A stretch of 64,000 nt of DNA from assembly GCA_002307295.1 (NCBI GenBank), contig DBTY01000009.1, forward strand, positions 45,592 to 109,591, given 5' to 3'. The stretch comes from Ignavibacteriales bacterium UBA1304 (GTDB lineage: Bacteria; Bacteroidota; Ignavibacteria; Ignavibacteriales; Ignavibacteriaceae). How positions within the stretch are numbered: the first letter of the stretch is position 1; each line of letters starts with the position of its first letter. Position numbers and translations under genes: made by a program. Shown here one piece after another: positions 17,373-26,226 of this stretch. The notes under the pieces were generated by a model, which worked only from the letters and a program-made list of their open reading frames with translations, ran no database searches and had not been told where the DNA came from.

Positions 17373-17942
17373 TTATTTTACGTTCTCTTTATTTAATATC
17401 GAATACCAGTCTTTACCATATAGCCGAATCAATGCGTCTTTACAACAATCGACTATATTCGTTTTTTCTTTTACTCCTTTTTCCAAAGCCGGAACGCATT
17501 CATTGAATTTTTCATACCTTAAAACGTCGCCACCAAACTTAGATACTCTTATTGGGAATAAATGACAAGAAACTGGTTTTCTAAAACTAACTTTCCCGTC
17601 AAAATACGCCCGTTCAATTCCGCATTTAGCTATGCCGTTTTCCCAAAACACAAACACGCACGCTTTGTTTTCAAAGCTAGTAGTTAATTTTTCCCCTTCT
17701 TTTATTTCATAGAAACCATTTTTATCAATTTCAGATAAATGGTTTTCTGGCAAATATTCCCGAACTATCGGTAATATTTTTTCAATTTCGCCTATTTCAT
17801 CTTCGTTTAGCGGCGCGCCGTAATCGCTTTCTATTGTACAGCAGCCGCCTTTACATTTGCTTAAATCGCAAGAAAATGGCGTATCTAAAATTTCCTGCCT
17901 GACTAAAACGTCGCCGACTGATATAATTTCGCTTGAATACAT
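17373..17942 (-). CDS. DUF3109 family cysteine-rich protein
   Basis: A 189-residue soluble protein of the DUF3109 type. Cysteines cluster in CDLSKCKGGCC (from residue about 24), then CVF, KCGIERAYFDGKV, SCHLFPIRV, ECVPAL and DCC. The pattern resembles YkgJ-like metal (zinc or iron) binding proteins. The family is common in Bacteroidota and Ignavibacteria and has no defined function that I know of. It ends one base before the rpoN start and is probably transcribed with it. Confidence 0.85.
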   Translation of the reverse strand: MYSSEIISVGDVLVRQEILDTPFSCDLSKCKGGCCTIESDYGAPLNEDEIGEIEKILPIVREYLPENHLSEIDKNGFYEIKEGEKLTTSFENKACVFVFWENGIAKCGIERAYFDGKVSFRKPVSCHLFPIRVSKFGGDVLRYEKFNECVPALEKGVKEKTNIVDCCKDALIRLYGKDWYSILNKENVK

Positions 17943-18025
17943 TGGAATAGTTTTTGATATAAAAATATTAATCGGTAAGTTAATTCAAATTATGGATTTT
18001 TCAAAATAAATTGTTCGCATTTAAC

Positions 18026-19471
18026 CTATTTCAGCAGTATAATTTTTTTGCTAAATACAGATCCCCCGGCTCTTAATGTATAAATATATACGCCGCTTGA
18101 AAGGAAGCTGCTCCCAGCTGATAGCACGCGTTCATGTCTCCCTTTTAGCTTATATCCTTCGTCCAAAATACCGACTCTTTCTCCTAATAAATTATATAGC
18201 GTTAGATTAATTGTTTCATCTTTTGGAAGCGAATAAATAATTGTCGTAATGGGATTAAATGGATTGGGATAATTTTGATACAAAACCGCGCTTTCTGAAA
18301 TCACGCTTGTCTGAATCGTATCGCTTTCCAACGACAACGCATACGCCTTAAATAAATTCATAAGATCAGGAGCGTTCGTTTCATTAAAACCAAATCCATC
18401 GTTATTTATAACGTCCTTATGCTGATATTGCCAAATTATGCAGTTCTTGTCCTGCGCGTTTTTCAATGCTGAAAAATAAAGATTATATGATTTATATTTA
18501 TCGGCGCGGACGCCAAATTCGCCAGGCAATACTGCTTTGTTAAAGCCGGCTCCTATTGCAAAGTGATCTGTAAGCCATGTTTTACCTGCCGGGACTGAAA
18601 ACCCTGTAAGCCCCGGATAAAGATGAAGCGAGCAATAATCAATTCCAGTTAAAGCTGAATTTATATAATAGCTCGTTCCCTTATATCCGTTAAATAAATA
18701 GTCTGCGCCATTATAAAACAAATCAGCGTCGGAGTAGTACTTTGGAAACTTGTCATACCCTTCTTCGCCTGTTGCAATAAGATGGTTTGCATCAATTAAT
18801 TTTATAAAACCTGACATCTCTCTATACCATTCTGCAATTATTTCAGCGGACCGCCCGACATTTACAGCCTCGTTCATCAGCTCAAAAGAAAATATTGCCG
18901 GATCGTCCTTATATTTTATTCCGGTAAAACTGTTAGTTCTTTCCAGCAGAGTATTTACATAGAACTTATACCATTGTTTTAGCGAGTCGTTTGTAAAAAA
19001 AGACGAATGATCTAACGGAGCAGCATACCCGCGGCTCAAATATTGTTCTCCCCATTTTAGATACTGATCTATTCCGCCATAATCGGCGCTGTTATTAGAA
19101 AACGTAAGAACTAATTTTATATTATATTGGGCAGCTTTTGCAACTACTAAATCAAGACCGCGTAAACCTGATTCCTTAAAGCCATACGGAGAATACCGTA
19201 TTGCTCCATAAACCGTAGAGTCGTTTCTATCGTTAAAAGCCCATGTTCTTATTACTTTAAACCCGAAACTTTTTGCGGCTTTAAATACATCGTCGACAAT
19301 ATAAGCTCTTGAGCTATCGGCGGCGCATTCCTGCAGATAATAGGCGTTAAAACCTAAAAAATGAAACAGCTTTCCGCCGGAATAAAAACTTCCATTTTTT
19401 GTTGTAACAAAACCGCGGTTCTGCGCAAAGATACAGGTTGTAAATAAGAATAGGACAAATATATTTTTCAC
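18026..19471 (-). CDS. Secreted GH5-like beta-mannanase with type IX sorting domain
   Basis: A 481-residue secreted glycoside hydrolase with a GTG start and signal peptide (MKNIFVLFLFTTCIFAQ). The (beta/alpha)8 domain spans about residues 20-385; FELMNEAVN carries the likely acid/base Glu201 and VLPGEFGVRAD the likely nucleophile Glu318, as in clan GH-A and the GH5 mannanases, with FKVIRTWAFND near residue 75 as in the mannanase subfamily. The C-terminus has YQNYPNPFNPITTI and ends KKIILLK, a type A sorting domain. It probably degrades mannan or a related beta-glycan outside the cell. It stands alone with no transporter or other glycoside hydrolase nearby. Confidence 0.9.
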   Translation of the reverse strand: MKNIFVLFLFTTCIFAQNRGFVTTKNGSFYSGGKLFHFLGFNAYYLQECAADSSRAYIVDDVFKAAKSFGFKVIRTWAFNDRNDSTVYGAIRYSPYGFKESGLRGLDLVVAKAAQYNIKLVLTFSNNSADYGGIDQYLKWGEQYLSRGYAAPLDHSSFFTNDSLKQWYKFYVNTLLERTNSFTGIKYKDDPAIFSFELMNEAVNVGRSAEIIAEWYREMSGFIKLIDANHLIATGEEGYDKFPKYYSDADLFYNGADYLFNGYKGTSYYINSALTGIDYCSLHLYPGLTGFSVPAGKTWLTDHFAIGAGFNKAVLPGEFGVRADKYKSYNLYFSALKNAQDKNCIIWQYQHKDVINNDGFGFNETNAPDLMNLFKAYALSLESDTIQTSVISESAVLYQNYPNPFNPITTIIYSLPKDETINLTLYNLLGERVGILDEGYKLKGRHERVLSAGSSFLSSGVYIYTLRAGGSVFSKKIILLK

Positions 19472-19544
19472 GACATAAATTTAATTTAATGTGTGAAATT
19501 TAAGAAGAGTATTTTAATAAATTAAGAAGTTTCTCGATAAAGTG

Positions 19545-21398
19545 TTATTCATAACAGGTAGGGAAAATAATTCTGACCTCCGTCCCTTCGTTTCTGCGAC
19601 TATTAATAATAAACTCGCCCCCCATTAATTTAGTTAACCTGTACGCAATAGTAAGCCCCAGTCCAATTCCCTGATAAGTTCTTGTATAGACGTCCTCTTC
19701 CTGGTTAAAAGGCTCTAAGAGTTTTTCAATTTCATCTTCGTTCATTCCAATTCCAGTGTCAGATATCAGTATTTCAAGCTTACGGCCTATTACTTTTGTG
19801 CCCAATATTATAGTTCCATGGTCTGTGTACTTTATAGCATTATCGACCAGAACTTCTACTATCTTCTCCAATTTTAGCCAGTCAACTTCAATCAAAAAAT
19901 CGCTCGCGTCTGGCTGAAGTTCCATTACTATATTTTTACTTTCGGCTAGTTCTCTATTCTGTTCATAGATAGATAGCAATATTTTATTACAATTAAGCTT
20001 TACTTTGTTAAGGGATATTTCGTGCGATTCTATTTGCGAAACTTCTATTATGTTAGAGAATAAACTTAATACTCTCCCAAAAACTTCTTTCAACGAAGAC
20101 ATAATTTCAACAGTAGACTCGACATTCCCGTCTTTAATTTCATCGTCAAGTATTTCCGAATAACCTATTAAAGCGTTGTATGGGGTTCGTAGCTCGTGCG
20201 ACATATTTTCGATAAAGATAGTCTTAAGCTTATTTAGCTGCGTTTCTTTTTCTATTGTAGTGTTCAATTGCCGTTCATAAAGAATTTGCTGAGTAATATC
20301 TTTCAGGCTAATAATATAGATTCTTTCATCTTCAAATTTATCGTCTGTAAATGAAATATTGCCAGAATATATCTTCCCAATTTCTCCATTTGAATACTGA
20401 AACTCAACTGTTTGAAGAGAATTTTCCGTAAGATTATAAATAGAATCGGCCAAAACGGAAAGGAAGTCTGTAGCGAATATTTCCGCTATATTCTTTTTTG
20501 CGACTTCGTCTTTTTGTATAGTAAAAACCTTGCAAAAATTTTCATTCGCATTTTCGAAAAGCAGATTTTTATTTTCCGTTTTTACAATCAGCAGCAGGTC
20601 TGAAATATTATTAATAATTGATTTCTGCCGTTCTTCCGATTTCTTAATTATTCTGTTCTTTAATACAAGATCGGTAATATCGTTAGCTATAAGTATAAAG
20701 TTCTTGGTATTGTCGCTTTCCTTAAGAACCGGGTTAAGCAACAGCTCCTTAAAAGCCTGCCCGCCGTTCTTATCCGTCTTAAGAATCCTCTTCCGCCACT
20801 TTTTTGCGTTCTTTAACGATTCAAGAAGCTCGCCCAAATCGTAACCGGATAAATAGCCGGCTAACGCGTCAGATAATGGCGCGGCGTATAGTTCTTCGAT
20901 CCCCTTATTTAATATTTCTTCAAATGATTTAGTGCAATATGTAATATAGCCTGCTCCATCTGTAATAAGAACCGGAACATTTCCATACTCCAACGCATCG
21001 TTTAAATTGTTTATACGAGCTTCAATTTTGGCTTTTTCTTCCAGCGAAGCTATAATAAGGATAAAGAAATTTTTATCCTGTATCGTTATTTTTTCGATAT
21101 CAACTGAGTAGTTGCCGTTAGTGCGGTTGTTGCTCCCTGAAAAAAACAGTTCAAAATGCAGACTAGGATAATTGGATTTAGCTATGCCTTCTATTAAGTA
21201 CACTATATTAGGGTCAGAATCCAAGTCCCTCAGGTTGCTTCCAGCAGATAGCCCAAACAGCCCTTCGAAAGCTGCATTTGAATAGAAGATATTCGATTCT
21301 TTATCGACAATTACCATAGTTTTAGAATCAGGCAACCCCTGGCTTGCTCTGAATTCTGCTATAGCGTTAAATATTTTGCGGTCATTCAAGTCGGTCAA
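19545..21398 (-). CDS. Multi-PAS sensor histidine kinase at the end of the stator locus
   Basis: A 617-residue cytoplasmic kinase. Three PAS-like regions lie at about residues 10-120, 125-245 and 255-372, then the HisKA domain with His401 (MSHELRTPYNALIGYSEIL) and the ATPase domain with VDNAIKYTDHG, DTGIGMNEDE and GIGLGLTIAYRL. All catalytic boxes are intact. The TTG start directly follows the TGA of the unknown upstream gene, so coupling is likely but the exact start is uncertain. It is the only complete kinase next to the REC, REC-DHp and REC-HPt proteins of the second stator locus, and so the probable source of their phosphate. Confidence 0.92.
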   Translation of the reverse strand: MTDLNDRKIFNAIAEFRASQGLPDSKTMVIVDKESNIFYSNAAFEGLFGLSAGSNLRDLDSDPNIVYLIEGIAKSNYPSLHFELFFSGSNNRTNGNYSVDIEKITIQDKNFFILIIASLEEKAKIEARINNLNDALEYGNVPVLITDGAGYITYCTKSFEEILNKGIEELYAAPLSDALAGYLSGYDLGELLESLKNAKKWRKRILKTDKNGGQAFKELLLNPVLKESDNTKNFILIANDITDLVLKNRIIKKSEERQKSIINNISDLLLIVKTENKNLLFENANENFCKVFTIQKDEVAKKNIAEIFATDFLSVLADSIYNLTENSLQTVEFQYSNGEIGKIYSGNISFTDDKFEDERIYIISLKDITQQILYERQLNTTIEKETQLNKLKTIFIENMSHELRTPYNALIGYSEILDDEIKDGNVESTVEIMSSLKEVFGRVLSLFSNIIEVSQIESHEISLNKVKLNCNKILLSIYEQNRELAESKNIVMELQPDASDFLIEVDWLKLEKIVEVLVDNAIKYTDHGTIILGTKVIGRKLEILISDTGIGMNEDEIEKLLEPFNQEEDVYTRTYQGIGLGLTIAYRLTKLMGGEFIINSRRNEGTEVRIIFPTCYE

Positions 21399-22058
21399 TC
21401 AATCACCAGTAAAAGCTATTACTTTTTCAATTTTTATTAATGGACTTTTGCTCCTATTTTCGTTTTCAATAAGGAAATATGGAGTATTAGTTATTTTGTG
21501 AATAAGAGTGAAAATGAGAGTATTGATATAATCAAACTCGGCATTCAGCCCTTCTTCCAACTCGTCAAGCAAACTATTTAATTTATATTCGCTTAAATTT
21601 TCAAGCGTGTTATTTTCATCAAGCGTCAATATCCGCAGCAATAGCGTTTCCAGTAAATTGAACTCAGCCGGTTTTATTTCTTCCGTATACGCTATTTTGT
21701 CAATTCGGATTGACAGATTAATCAGTAGTTTCCGTTTTTTTTCCTGATGTTCTCTTACGGCAATAATTGTATAATTTATCTTTTCTAAATAATTCACCTT
21801 GGATAAATCCAAAGTAATATGAAACTCGAAATTTGCAGTAGTGAACGAAATGAAAACTTTTTCGTTTGGGAAAACGTGCATTTCCTTCATCTGCCAATCT
21901 AACTTAGAAAGAAACTTAGCGGCCGGCGAATACACAAAAGTATCGTTAAAAACAGACTTATTAAAAGATGATTTGTTTTTAACCCTCACAAAGTTCTTGC
22001 CGTTTCTAGTCTTTTTATAATCAGACCCTGGCGAAATATTTTCTATCTGTTCAAGCAT
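21399..22058 (-). CDS. Unknown cytoplasmic protein in the stator signalling operon
   Basis: A 219-residue protein that I do not recognise. The chosen ATG has a near-perfect AAGGAGG ribosome-binding site seven bases upstream, so an ATG 30 bases further up is less likely. The sequence is a mix of strands (KVFISFTTANFEFHITLDLS, NYTIIAVREH) and helices, with a C-terminal acidic helix (LNSLLDELEEGLNAEFDYIN); no membrane segment or catalytic motif is visible. It lies between REC-DHp and the PAS kinase, so a role as a partner or scaffold in that relay is plausible but unproven. Confidence 0.75.
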   Translation of the reverse strand: MLEQIENISPGSDYKKTRNGKNFVRVKNKSSFNKSVFNDTFVYSPAAKFLSKLDWQMKEMHVFPNEKVFISFTTANFEFHITLDLSKVNYLEKINYTIIAVREHQEKKRKLLINLSIRIDKIAYTEEIKPAEFNLLETLLLRILTLDENNTLENLSEYKLNSLLDELEEGLNAEFDYINTLIFTLIHKITNTPYFLIENENRSKSPLIKIEKVIAFTGD

Positions 22059-22129
22059 TTGCCCGCCTCCTTGGTACATTATCGCCAAAACAGGTAAAGA
22101 ACTTGAGAAAAGCGCCGTATTCCTAGGAA

Positions 22130-22792
22130 CTAATTAATATCAAGCATTTTGTTATCATTAGAGTAATTAATCACAGTAGGATTTTCAAGATTTATCAGTT
22201 CATTTACAAAGCTCTTGATTCTTGCTATAGACTCGTTGACAATAAAGAAATCGTCTTTGCCTATTTCTTTAGGGTTATTTTTACTTTCCTCTTCAATGTT
22301 TTTAAGAGACATTACTAAACTGCTAAGAGGATTATTGATTTTATGCCCTAAAGTGCATGCCATTTCTATAATTGCTTTGTTATGTTCAATGCTTTTCAAT
22401 TCCGTCTGGAGGTTAAATATCCGCACTCCGGAACGGATTCTTGCAAGTAACTCCTGATTTTCTATCGGCTTGACCAAAAAGTCGTCAGCTCCGATATCCA
22501 GCCCTGCAATTCTGTCTTTCAGAGAAGCGCGAGCGGTTAAGATAATGTAATATATGGTTTTGTAATTGCTGTTTTGTTTAATTGTATTGCAAAGTTCTAT
22601 TCCGTCCATCACTGGCATAGTCCAATCAGCCAGTATTACCTTCGGCTGAAACGTATTCAAAGCCTCTAAGGCGTCGACGCCGTTAATAGAAGTTTTAACT
22701 TCATAATTATTTTTAGACAATAGCTTCTCTAAAATGAACCTAGTGTCTTTTTCATCTTCTACAATAAGAACTTTATCTTTTTCGTTTTCCAT
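22130..22792 (-). CDS. Response regulator fused to an orphan DHp-like domain
   Basis: A 220-residue protein. Residues about 6-125 form a receiver with VEDE, phosphoacceptor Asp56 (VILADWTMP) and Lys108 (LVKPI). Residues about 130-205 form a helical hairpin resembling a HisKA dimerisation domain, with His150 in TLGHKINNPLSSLVMSL, where the usual Glu after His is Lys. No ATPase domain follows; the protein stops soon after. It could be an Spo0B-like phosphotransferase or a dimeric regulator. It follows the single-receiver gene directly. Confidence 0.88.
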   Translation of the reverse strand: MENEKDKVLIVEDEKDTRFILEKLLSKNNYEVKTSINGVDALEALNTFQPKVILADWTMPVMDGIELCNTIKQNSNYKTIYYIILTARASLKDRIAGLDIGADDFLVKPIENQELLARIRSGVRIFNLQTELKSIEHNKAIIEMACTLGHKINNPLSSLVMSLKNIEEESKNNPKEIGKDDFFIVNESIARIKSFVNELINLENPTVINYSNDNKMLDIN

Positions 22793-23188
22793 TTATCCAG
22801 CTATTAGTTTATTGACCTTTCCAATTAAGAAATTAAAATCGGTAATAGGTTTGGTAATATAATCATCCGCAAGGCTTTCTTCAAAATAGTTTTTTCCATT
22901 TTGAGAAACCGGATAAGCGGAGACTAAGATAATTGGTATTTTGGAAAATGCTTCGTTTTGTTTTAAATAACGCGAAATCATTATTCCGTCTGCTTTCTGA
23001 CCGTTTAAATATGTATTCTGGAGATTAATATCCATAATTATAAGACTGGCTTCCGTCGTCTTTAATTTTTCAATTAATAAGTCTCCGTCTTCCATGATGA
23101 TACAATTAAACCCAGCTTTACGAAAAACATATTCGTAGAAGTTCTGAGAAAACGGATCATCTTCAACAATAATAATATTTTTATCCAT
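22793..23188 (-). CDS. Single-domain response regulator
   Basis: A 131-residue stand-alone receiver with EDD, phosphoacceptor Asp53 (LIIMDINLQ), a Ser/Ala switch pair (LVSAYP) and Lys in YITKPI. An insertion after the phosphoacceptor (NTYLNGQKAD) lengthens that loop. It is CheY-like in architecture but sits in a stator operon instead of a che cluster. An ATG 12 bases upstream (23,200) is an alternative start; the chosen one gives the usual MDKNIIIVEDD beginning and overlaps the motB stop by eight bases. Confidence 0.9.
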   Translation of the reverse strand: MDKNIIIVEDDPFSQNFYEYVFRKAGFNCIIMEDGDLLIEKLKTTEASLIIMDINLQNTYLNGQKADGIMISRYLKQNEAFSKIPIILVSAYPVSQNGKNYFEESLADDYITKPITDFNFLIGKVNKLIAG

Positions 23189-23984
23189 GTTTACCTGCAT
23201 ATTTTACTATTATACTTATTCTTCTATTTACTACATTATAAGGATCCTTGGGATCCTTTAATCGTTTATCTGCATAACCCCTGATCTGATCAAAATGGTT
23301 TTCAGTAAGTCCGCCGCCAACCATCGCTCTACGTGCTGAATTGGCTCTATCGGCGCTTAATTCATAATTAGTGTAACCTAACTGGTTGCCATAACCATAC
23401 GGCCTTGAATCCGTATGCCCTTCCAAAATAACCTTATTAGGAAGCAGGCTTAGTCTTTCGCCAATTTTTTTAAGTATCTGCACAGCTTTAGGTTTAAGCT
23501 GCGAAGTGCCGACTTCAAAAAATACGTCGTCAACCGATTCCATTATTTCAATGCGTAATCCTTCATCAACAAATTCTACTTTAATCTGGTTCATCAGGTC
23601 AGAAAAATCAGGGCTTTCAGCTAAATCTCTCATTACTTGCTGCCCCATCTGCTCAAGTTCGGCTTTTTCTTTTTGCTTTACGGCTTCCTCGCTCATTTGT
23701 TGTTGCTGTTCAGCCGATTTGCCTAAATCAATAAGACCGCCTTTTTTACCATCGAGGAGATCTTTCCCTTTTTTTGAAGAAAAGCCAATAGGGTCTTTGA
23801 AATAACCCGAAACCGCGTCTTTAACCTGCGGGCTTTGCCCTAAAATCCAAAGAACAATAAAAAGAGCCATCATAGCCGTTACAAAATCGGCATACGCAAC
23901 CTTCCACGCGCCGCCGTGATGACCGCCGCCGCCTTTTTTTATCTTCTTTATAATTATCGGGGAAGAGCCGCTATCATCTGCCAT
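23181..23984 (-). CDS. motB: MotB-like stator protein (pair 2)
   Basis: A 267-residue inner-membrane protein. After a Gly/His/Lys-rich N-terminus comes the ion-conducting helix with Asp33 in AYADFVTAMMALFIVLWIL, close to the E. coli-type proton stators. A plug-like linker is followed by an OmpA-like peptidoglycan-binding domain (VILEGHTDSRPYG, LSADRANSARRAM, VNRRISIIVKY). It anchors the stator to the cell wall. The gene follows motA by one base. Confidence 0.94.
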   Translation of the reverse strand: MADDSGSSPIIIKKIKKGGGGHHGGAWKVAYADFVTAMMALFIVLWILGQSPQVKDAVSGYFKDPIGFSSKKGKDLLDGKKGGLIDLGKSAEQQQQMSEEAVKQKEKAELEQMGQQVMRDLAESPDFSDLMNQIKVEFVDEGLRIEIMESVDDVFFEVGTSQLKPKAVQILKKIGERLSLLPNKVILEGHTDSRPYGYGNQLGYTNYELSADRANSARRAMVGGGLTENHFDQIRGYADKRLKDPKDPYNVVNRRISIIVKYAGKHG

Positions 23985-23985
23985 G

Positions 23986-24843
23986 TTATTCTGACTTCCC
24001 TCTTACATAATTTTCAAGTTCTTTAAATGTTGGTCTGTCGTCTGTAAAAATAGTTCTTCTTGCAATTTCAACGGCAATAATAGGCGGATTGCCTTTTGCA
24101 TAAGCTACGATGCAGGCTTTAATTGTCTGTAAAAGTCTTACTTCGCCTTCAAACACGTGCTCAACGCTGGCGGTAATAGGACCTACAAAACCATAAGCCA
24201 TTAGAACGCCAAGGAACGTGCCCACCAAAGCCGAAGCTACGTGGTGACCTACTACTTCGGCGCCTTCGTTAATAGCGCCCATTGTTACAATAATACCAAG
24301 AACGGCCGCTACAATTCCCAACCCGGGAAGAGCGTCGCCAATTCGGCTTAGAGCCGCAGTTATAGGATGCAGCTCCATTTCAAAAGTCTCTATTTCTGTA
24401 TCAATAATAGCTTCAAGTTCATGCGGAGGAATTCCTCCCGTTAACAGAACTTTCATTGTATCGCAGAAGAAATCTTTTGTAAATTCATTTTTTATAAATT
24501 TTTTGCTCTGGTTAAGTATCTGGCTTTCAGCAGGGCTTTCTATATGTTTTTCAATTGCAAGCAAACCGTCTCTCTGCGCTACCAGAAACAAATCATTATA
24601 CGATTTTAGTAATTCCAGATAATCGTGCTTATGAAAATGAGGAGGACTTAACGCTTTAGGGATTGAAGCGATGAGCTTTTTTATAACAGATAAAGGAGCC
24701 GAAATTAAAAGACTTCCAATTGTAGCTCCCCCGATTGTTAAAAACTCAGGGAACTGTAATAGCAGCATCGGATTTCCGCCAGACCACATAAACCCGCCAA
24801 GAACGCCGATAATAACAACAACCGCTCCAATAATAATAAACAT
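23986..24843 (-). CDS. motA: MotA-like stator protein (pair 2)
   Basis: A 285-residue protein with four membrane helices, beginning MFIIIGAVVVIIGVLGGFMW. The cytoplasmic loop contains the charged rotor-contact region, and the third and fourth helices include the conserved GDALPGLGIVAAVLGIIVTM and VGTFLGVLMAYGFVGPI. Its length and sequence resemble the longer E. coli-type MotA. It forms the stator with the adjacent MotB. It starts one base after the stop of the REC-HPt gene. Confidence 0.95.
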   Translation of the reverse strand: MFIIIGAVVVIIGVLGGFMWSGGNPMLLLQFPEFLTIGGATIGSLLISAPLSVIKKLIASIPKALSPPHFHKHDYLELLKSYNDLFLVAQRDGLLAIEKHIESPAESQILNQSKKFIKNEFTKDFFCDTMKVLLTGGIPPHELEAIIDTEIETFEMELHPITAALSRIGDALPGLGIVAAVLGIIVTMGAINEGAEVVGHHVASALVGTFLGVLMAYGFVGPITASVEHVFEGEVRLLQTIKACIVAYAKGNPPIIAVEIARRTIFTDDRPTFKELENYVRGKSE

Positions 24844-24844
24844 T

Positions 24845-25579
24845 TTATATTCCCTTTGCAGAATCTAAAGATTCTATTTCATTAGCAATTGAAAATAACT
24901 GTTCGCATCTAAGCCGGATTGTATTCCAGTCAATATCTACGGCTCCCAGCCTCATAAAAATATCATTGCTCAATTCGCTCAAGCGCGGATAACCGATGGT
25001 CGCTCCTGTTCCCGCTATTTCATGAACAATGGCTTTTAGCAAATCTTTATTTTTTGATTCAATTGACTGCAATATTCCCAGACGTTTAATTTCAAAACTT
25101 TGCACAAAAAATTTGATTAACTGATTATTAATTTCATTTTTATCAGAATCGTTAAATACTTTACTATGTTTAGCCCTCGACAAAAAATCGGCTCCAAGAA
25201 TTTCGTTAACATATTTAATAATTAATTCTCTTTGGAGCGGTTTGGAAATTACACGGTTTGCTCCGGCTTCAATAGCAGCAAGAACATTCTTTTTATCCGT
25301 ATTGGCGCTTATTACAATCACGGGAACGTTTTTCAAATCTTCAAGCACTCTAAGCACCTGCAACATTTTCATTCCGTCAAAATTGGGCATCATCAGGTCT
25401 AAAAAGATAAGACAAGGTTTATGCTCAATAGCCTTTTGAATTCCTTCCAATCCATCTAAACAGGTAATAACTTCAAAGCTATAATCGGCAAAAAATAATT
25501 TTAATGAATGCCTTATTATATCGGAATCGTCAACAATTAGAATTTTTATTTTTTCTATCTCTTTTGGTTCTTTATTCAT
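24845..25579 (-). CDS. Receiver-HPt phosphotransfer protein
   Basis: A 244-residue protein with an N-terminal receiver (VDDSD, Asp61 in LIFLDLMMPN, Lys in VISKPL) and a C-terminal histidine phosphotransfer domain in which His186 lies in LLKAIVHEIAGTGATIGYP, the standard HxxxGxxxxxG-type signature. The combination allows phosphate to pass between receivers. It overlaps csrA by eight bases and precedes motA of pair 2 by one base, so it is tied to both the post-transcriptional and the motor genes. Confidence 0.92.
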   Translation of the reverse strand: MNKEPKEIEKIKILIVDDSDIIRHSLKLFFADYSFEVITCLDGLEGIQKAIEHKPCLIFLDLMMPNFDGMKMLQVLRVLEDLKNVPVIVISANTDKKNVLAAIEAGANRVISKPLQRELIIKYVNEILGADFLSRAKHSKVFNDSDKNEINNQLIKFFVQSFEIKRLGILQSIESKNKDLLKAIVHEIAGTGATIGYPRLSELSNDIFMRLGAVDIDWNTIRLRCEQLFSIANEIESLDSAKGI

Positions 25580-25823
25580 TTGGAGTTTTTAGTTTGTTAA
25601 CTGCCAGTTTAGGTAATTTAATATTTGGATTTTGCGCGCCTTGTTTAGCGGCTTCAATCGTGTTTGATTTAACCTTTTCGTATATTTCTCCTCGAAGGAC
25701 TACAATGTCGCTTGGAGCGTCAATTCCAATTTTGACCTGACTATCCGAAATGGCTATAATCTTAACGACAATATTAGAATTTATTCTAATAAGTTCATCG
25801 GTTTTTCTTGATAATATTAACAT
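25572..25823 (-). CDS. csrA: CsrA carbon storage/flagellar translational regulator
   Basis: An 83-residue CsrA with MLILSRKTDELIRI at the start, VKIGIDAPSDIVVLRGEIYE in the middle and a longer, lysine-rich C-terminal tail than the roughly 61-residue E. coli protein. It binds GGA motifs in mRNA leaders and represses translation, classically of flagellin. It is next to fliW, whose product sequesters CsrA in the CsrA-FliW-flagellin feedback known from Bacillus and others. The long tail is typical of FliW-controlled CsrA. Confidence 0.96.
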   Translation of the reverse strand: MLILSRKTDELIRINSNIVVKIIAISDSQVKIGIDAPSDIVVLRGEIYEKVKSNTIEAAKQGAQNPNIKLPKLAVNKLKTPNE

Positions 25824-25832
25824 AATAGCCTT

Positions 25833-26222
25833 TTATTCTTTTCCTTCTACAAAAAGATTATAATCAATGGAATATTTATCAGTATCTAAAATCTTCTGAT
25901 AACCTTCCATCTTATTTAGATTTATGTAAACGGGCGCTTTTAGATTTACAGTTATTTTAGCGGGATCTGGATTTAAAGTAACAATTCCAAATACTTCATT
26001 TTCGTCCACCTGCGGATAACTATCGTCTAATGCATTTATTGCAAATAGAGGAAAGACAATTTCAGCTTCCTCAATAGAATTTAACCAGAAAAATAACTCA
26101 TCTTCTGTTTTAATCAAAAGATAATCTTTCAGATTTTCAAATCCTATTATGCCTTCGGGCAGTTTAACAATTCTGTCTTCGTTAAACTCAAGTTCTCCGA
26201 ACTGTTTTGTTTTTAGTTTCAT
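25833..26222 (-). CDS. fliW: FliW flagellar assembly factor
   Basis: A 129-residue FliW with MKLKTKQFGELEFNEDRIVK, LPEGIIGFENLKDYLLI and the C-terminal VNLKAPVYINLNKMEGYQ. It binds either flagellin or CsrA; when flagellin is exported, FliW is free to hold CsrA and relieve repression. The gene is nine bases upstream of csrA, the usual pairing. The flagellin gene itself is not in this window. Confidence 0.95.
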   Translation of the reverse strand: MKLKTKQFGELEFNEDRIVKLPEGIIGFENLKDYLLIKTEDELFFWLNSIEEAEIVFPLFAINALDDSYPQVDENEVFGIVTLNPDPAKITVNLKAPVYINLNKMEGYQKILDTDKYSIDYNLFVEGKE

Positions 26223-26226
26223 ATTT

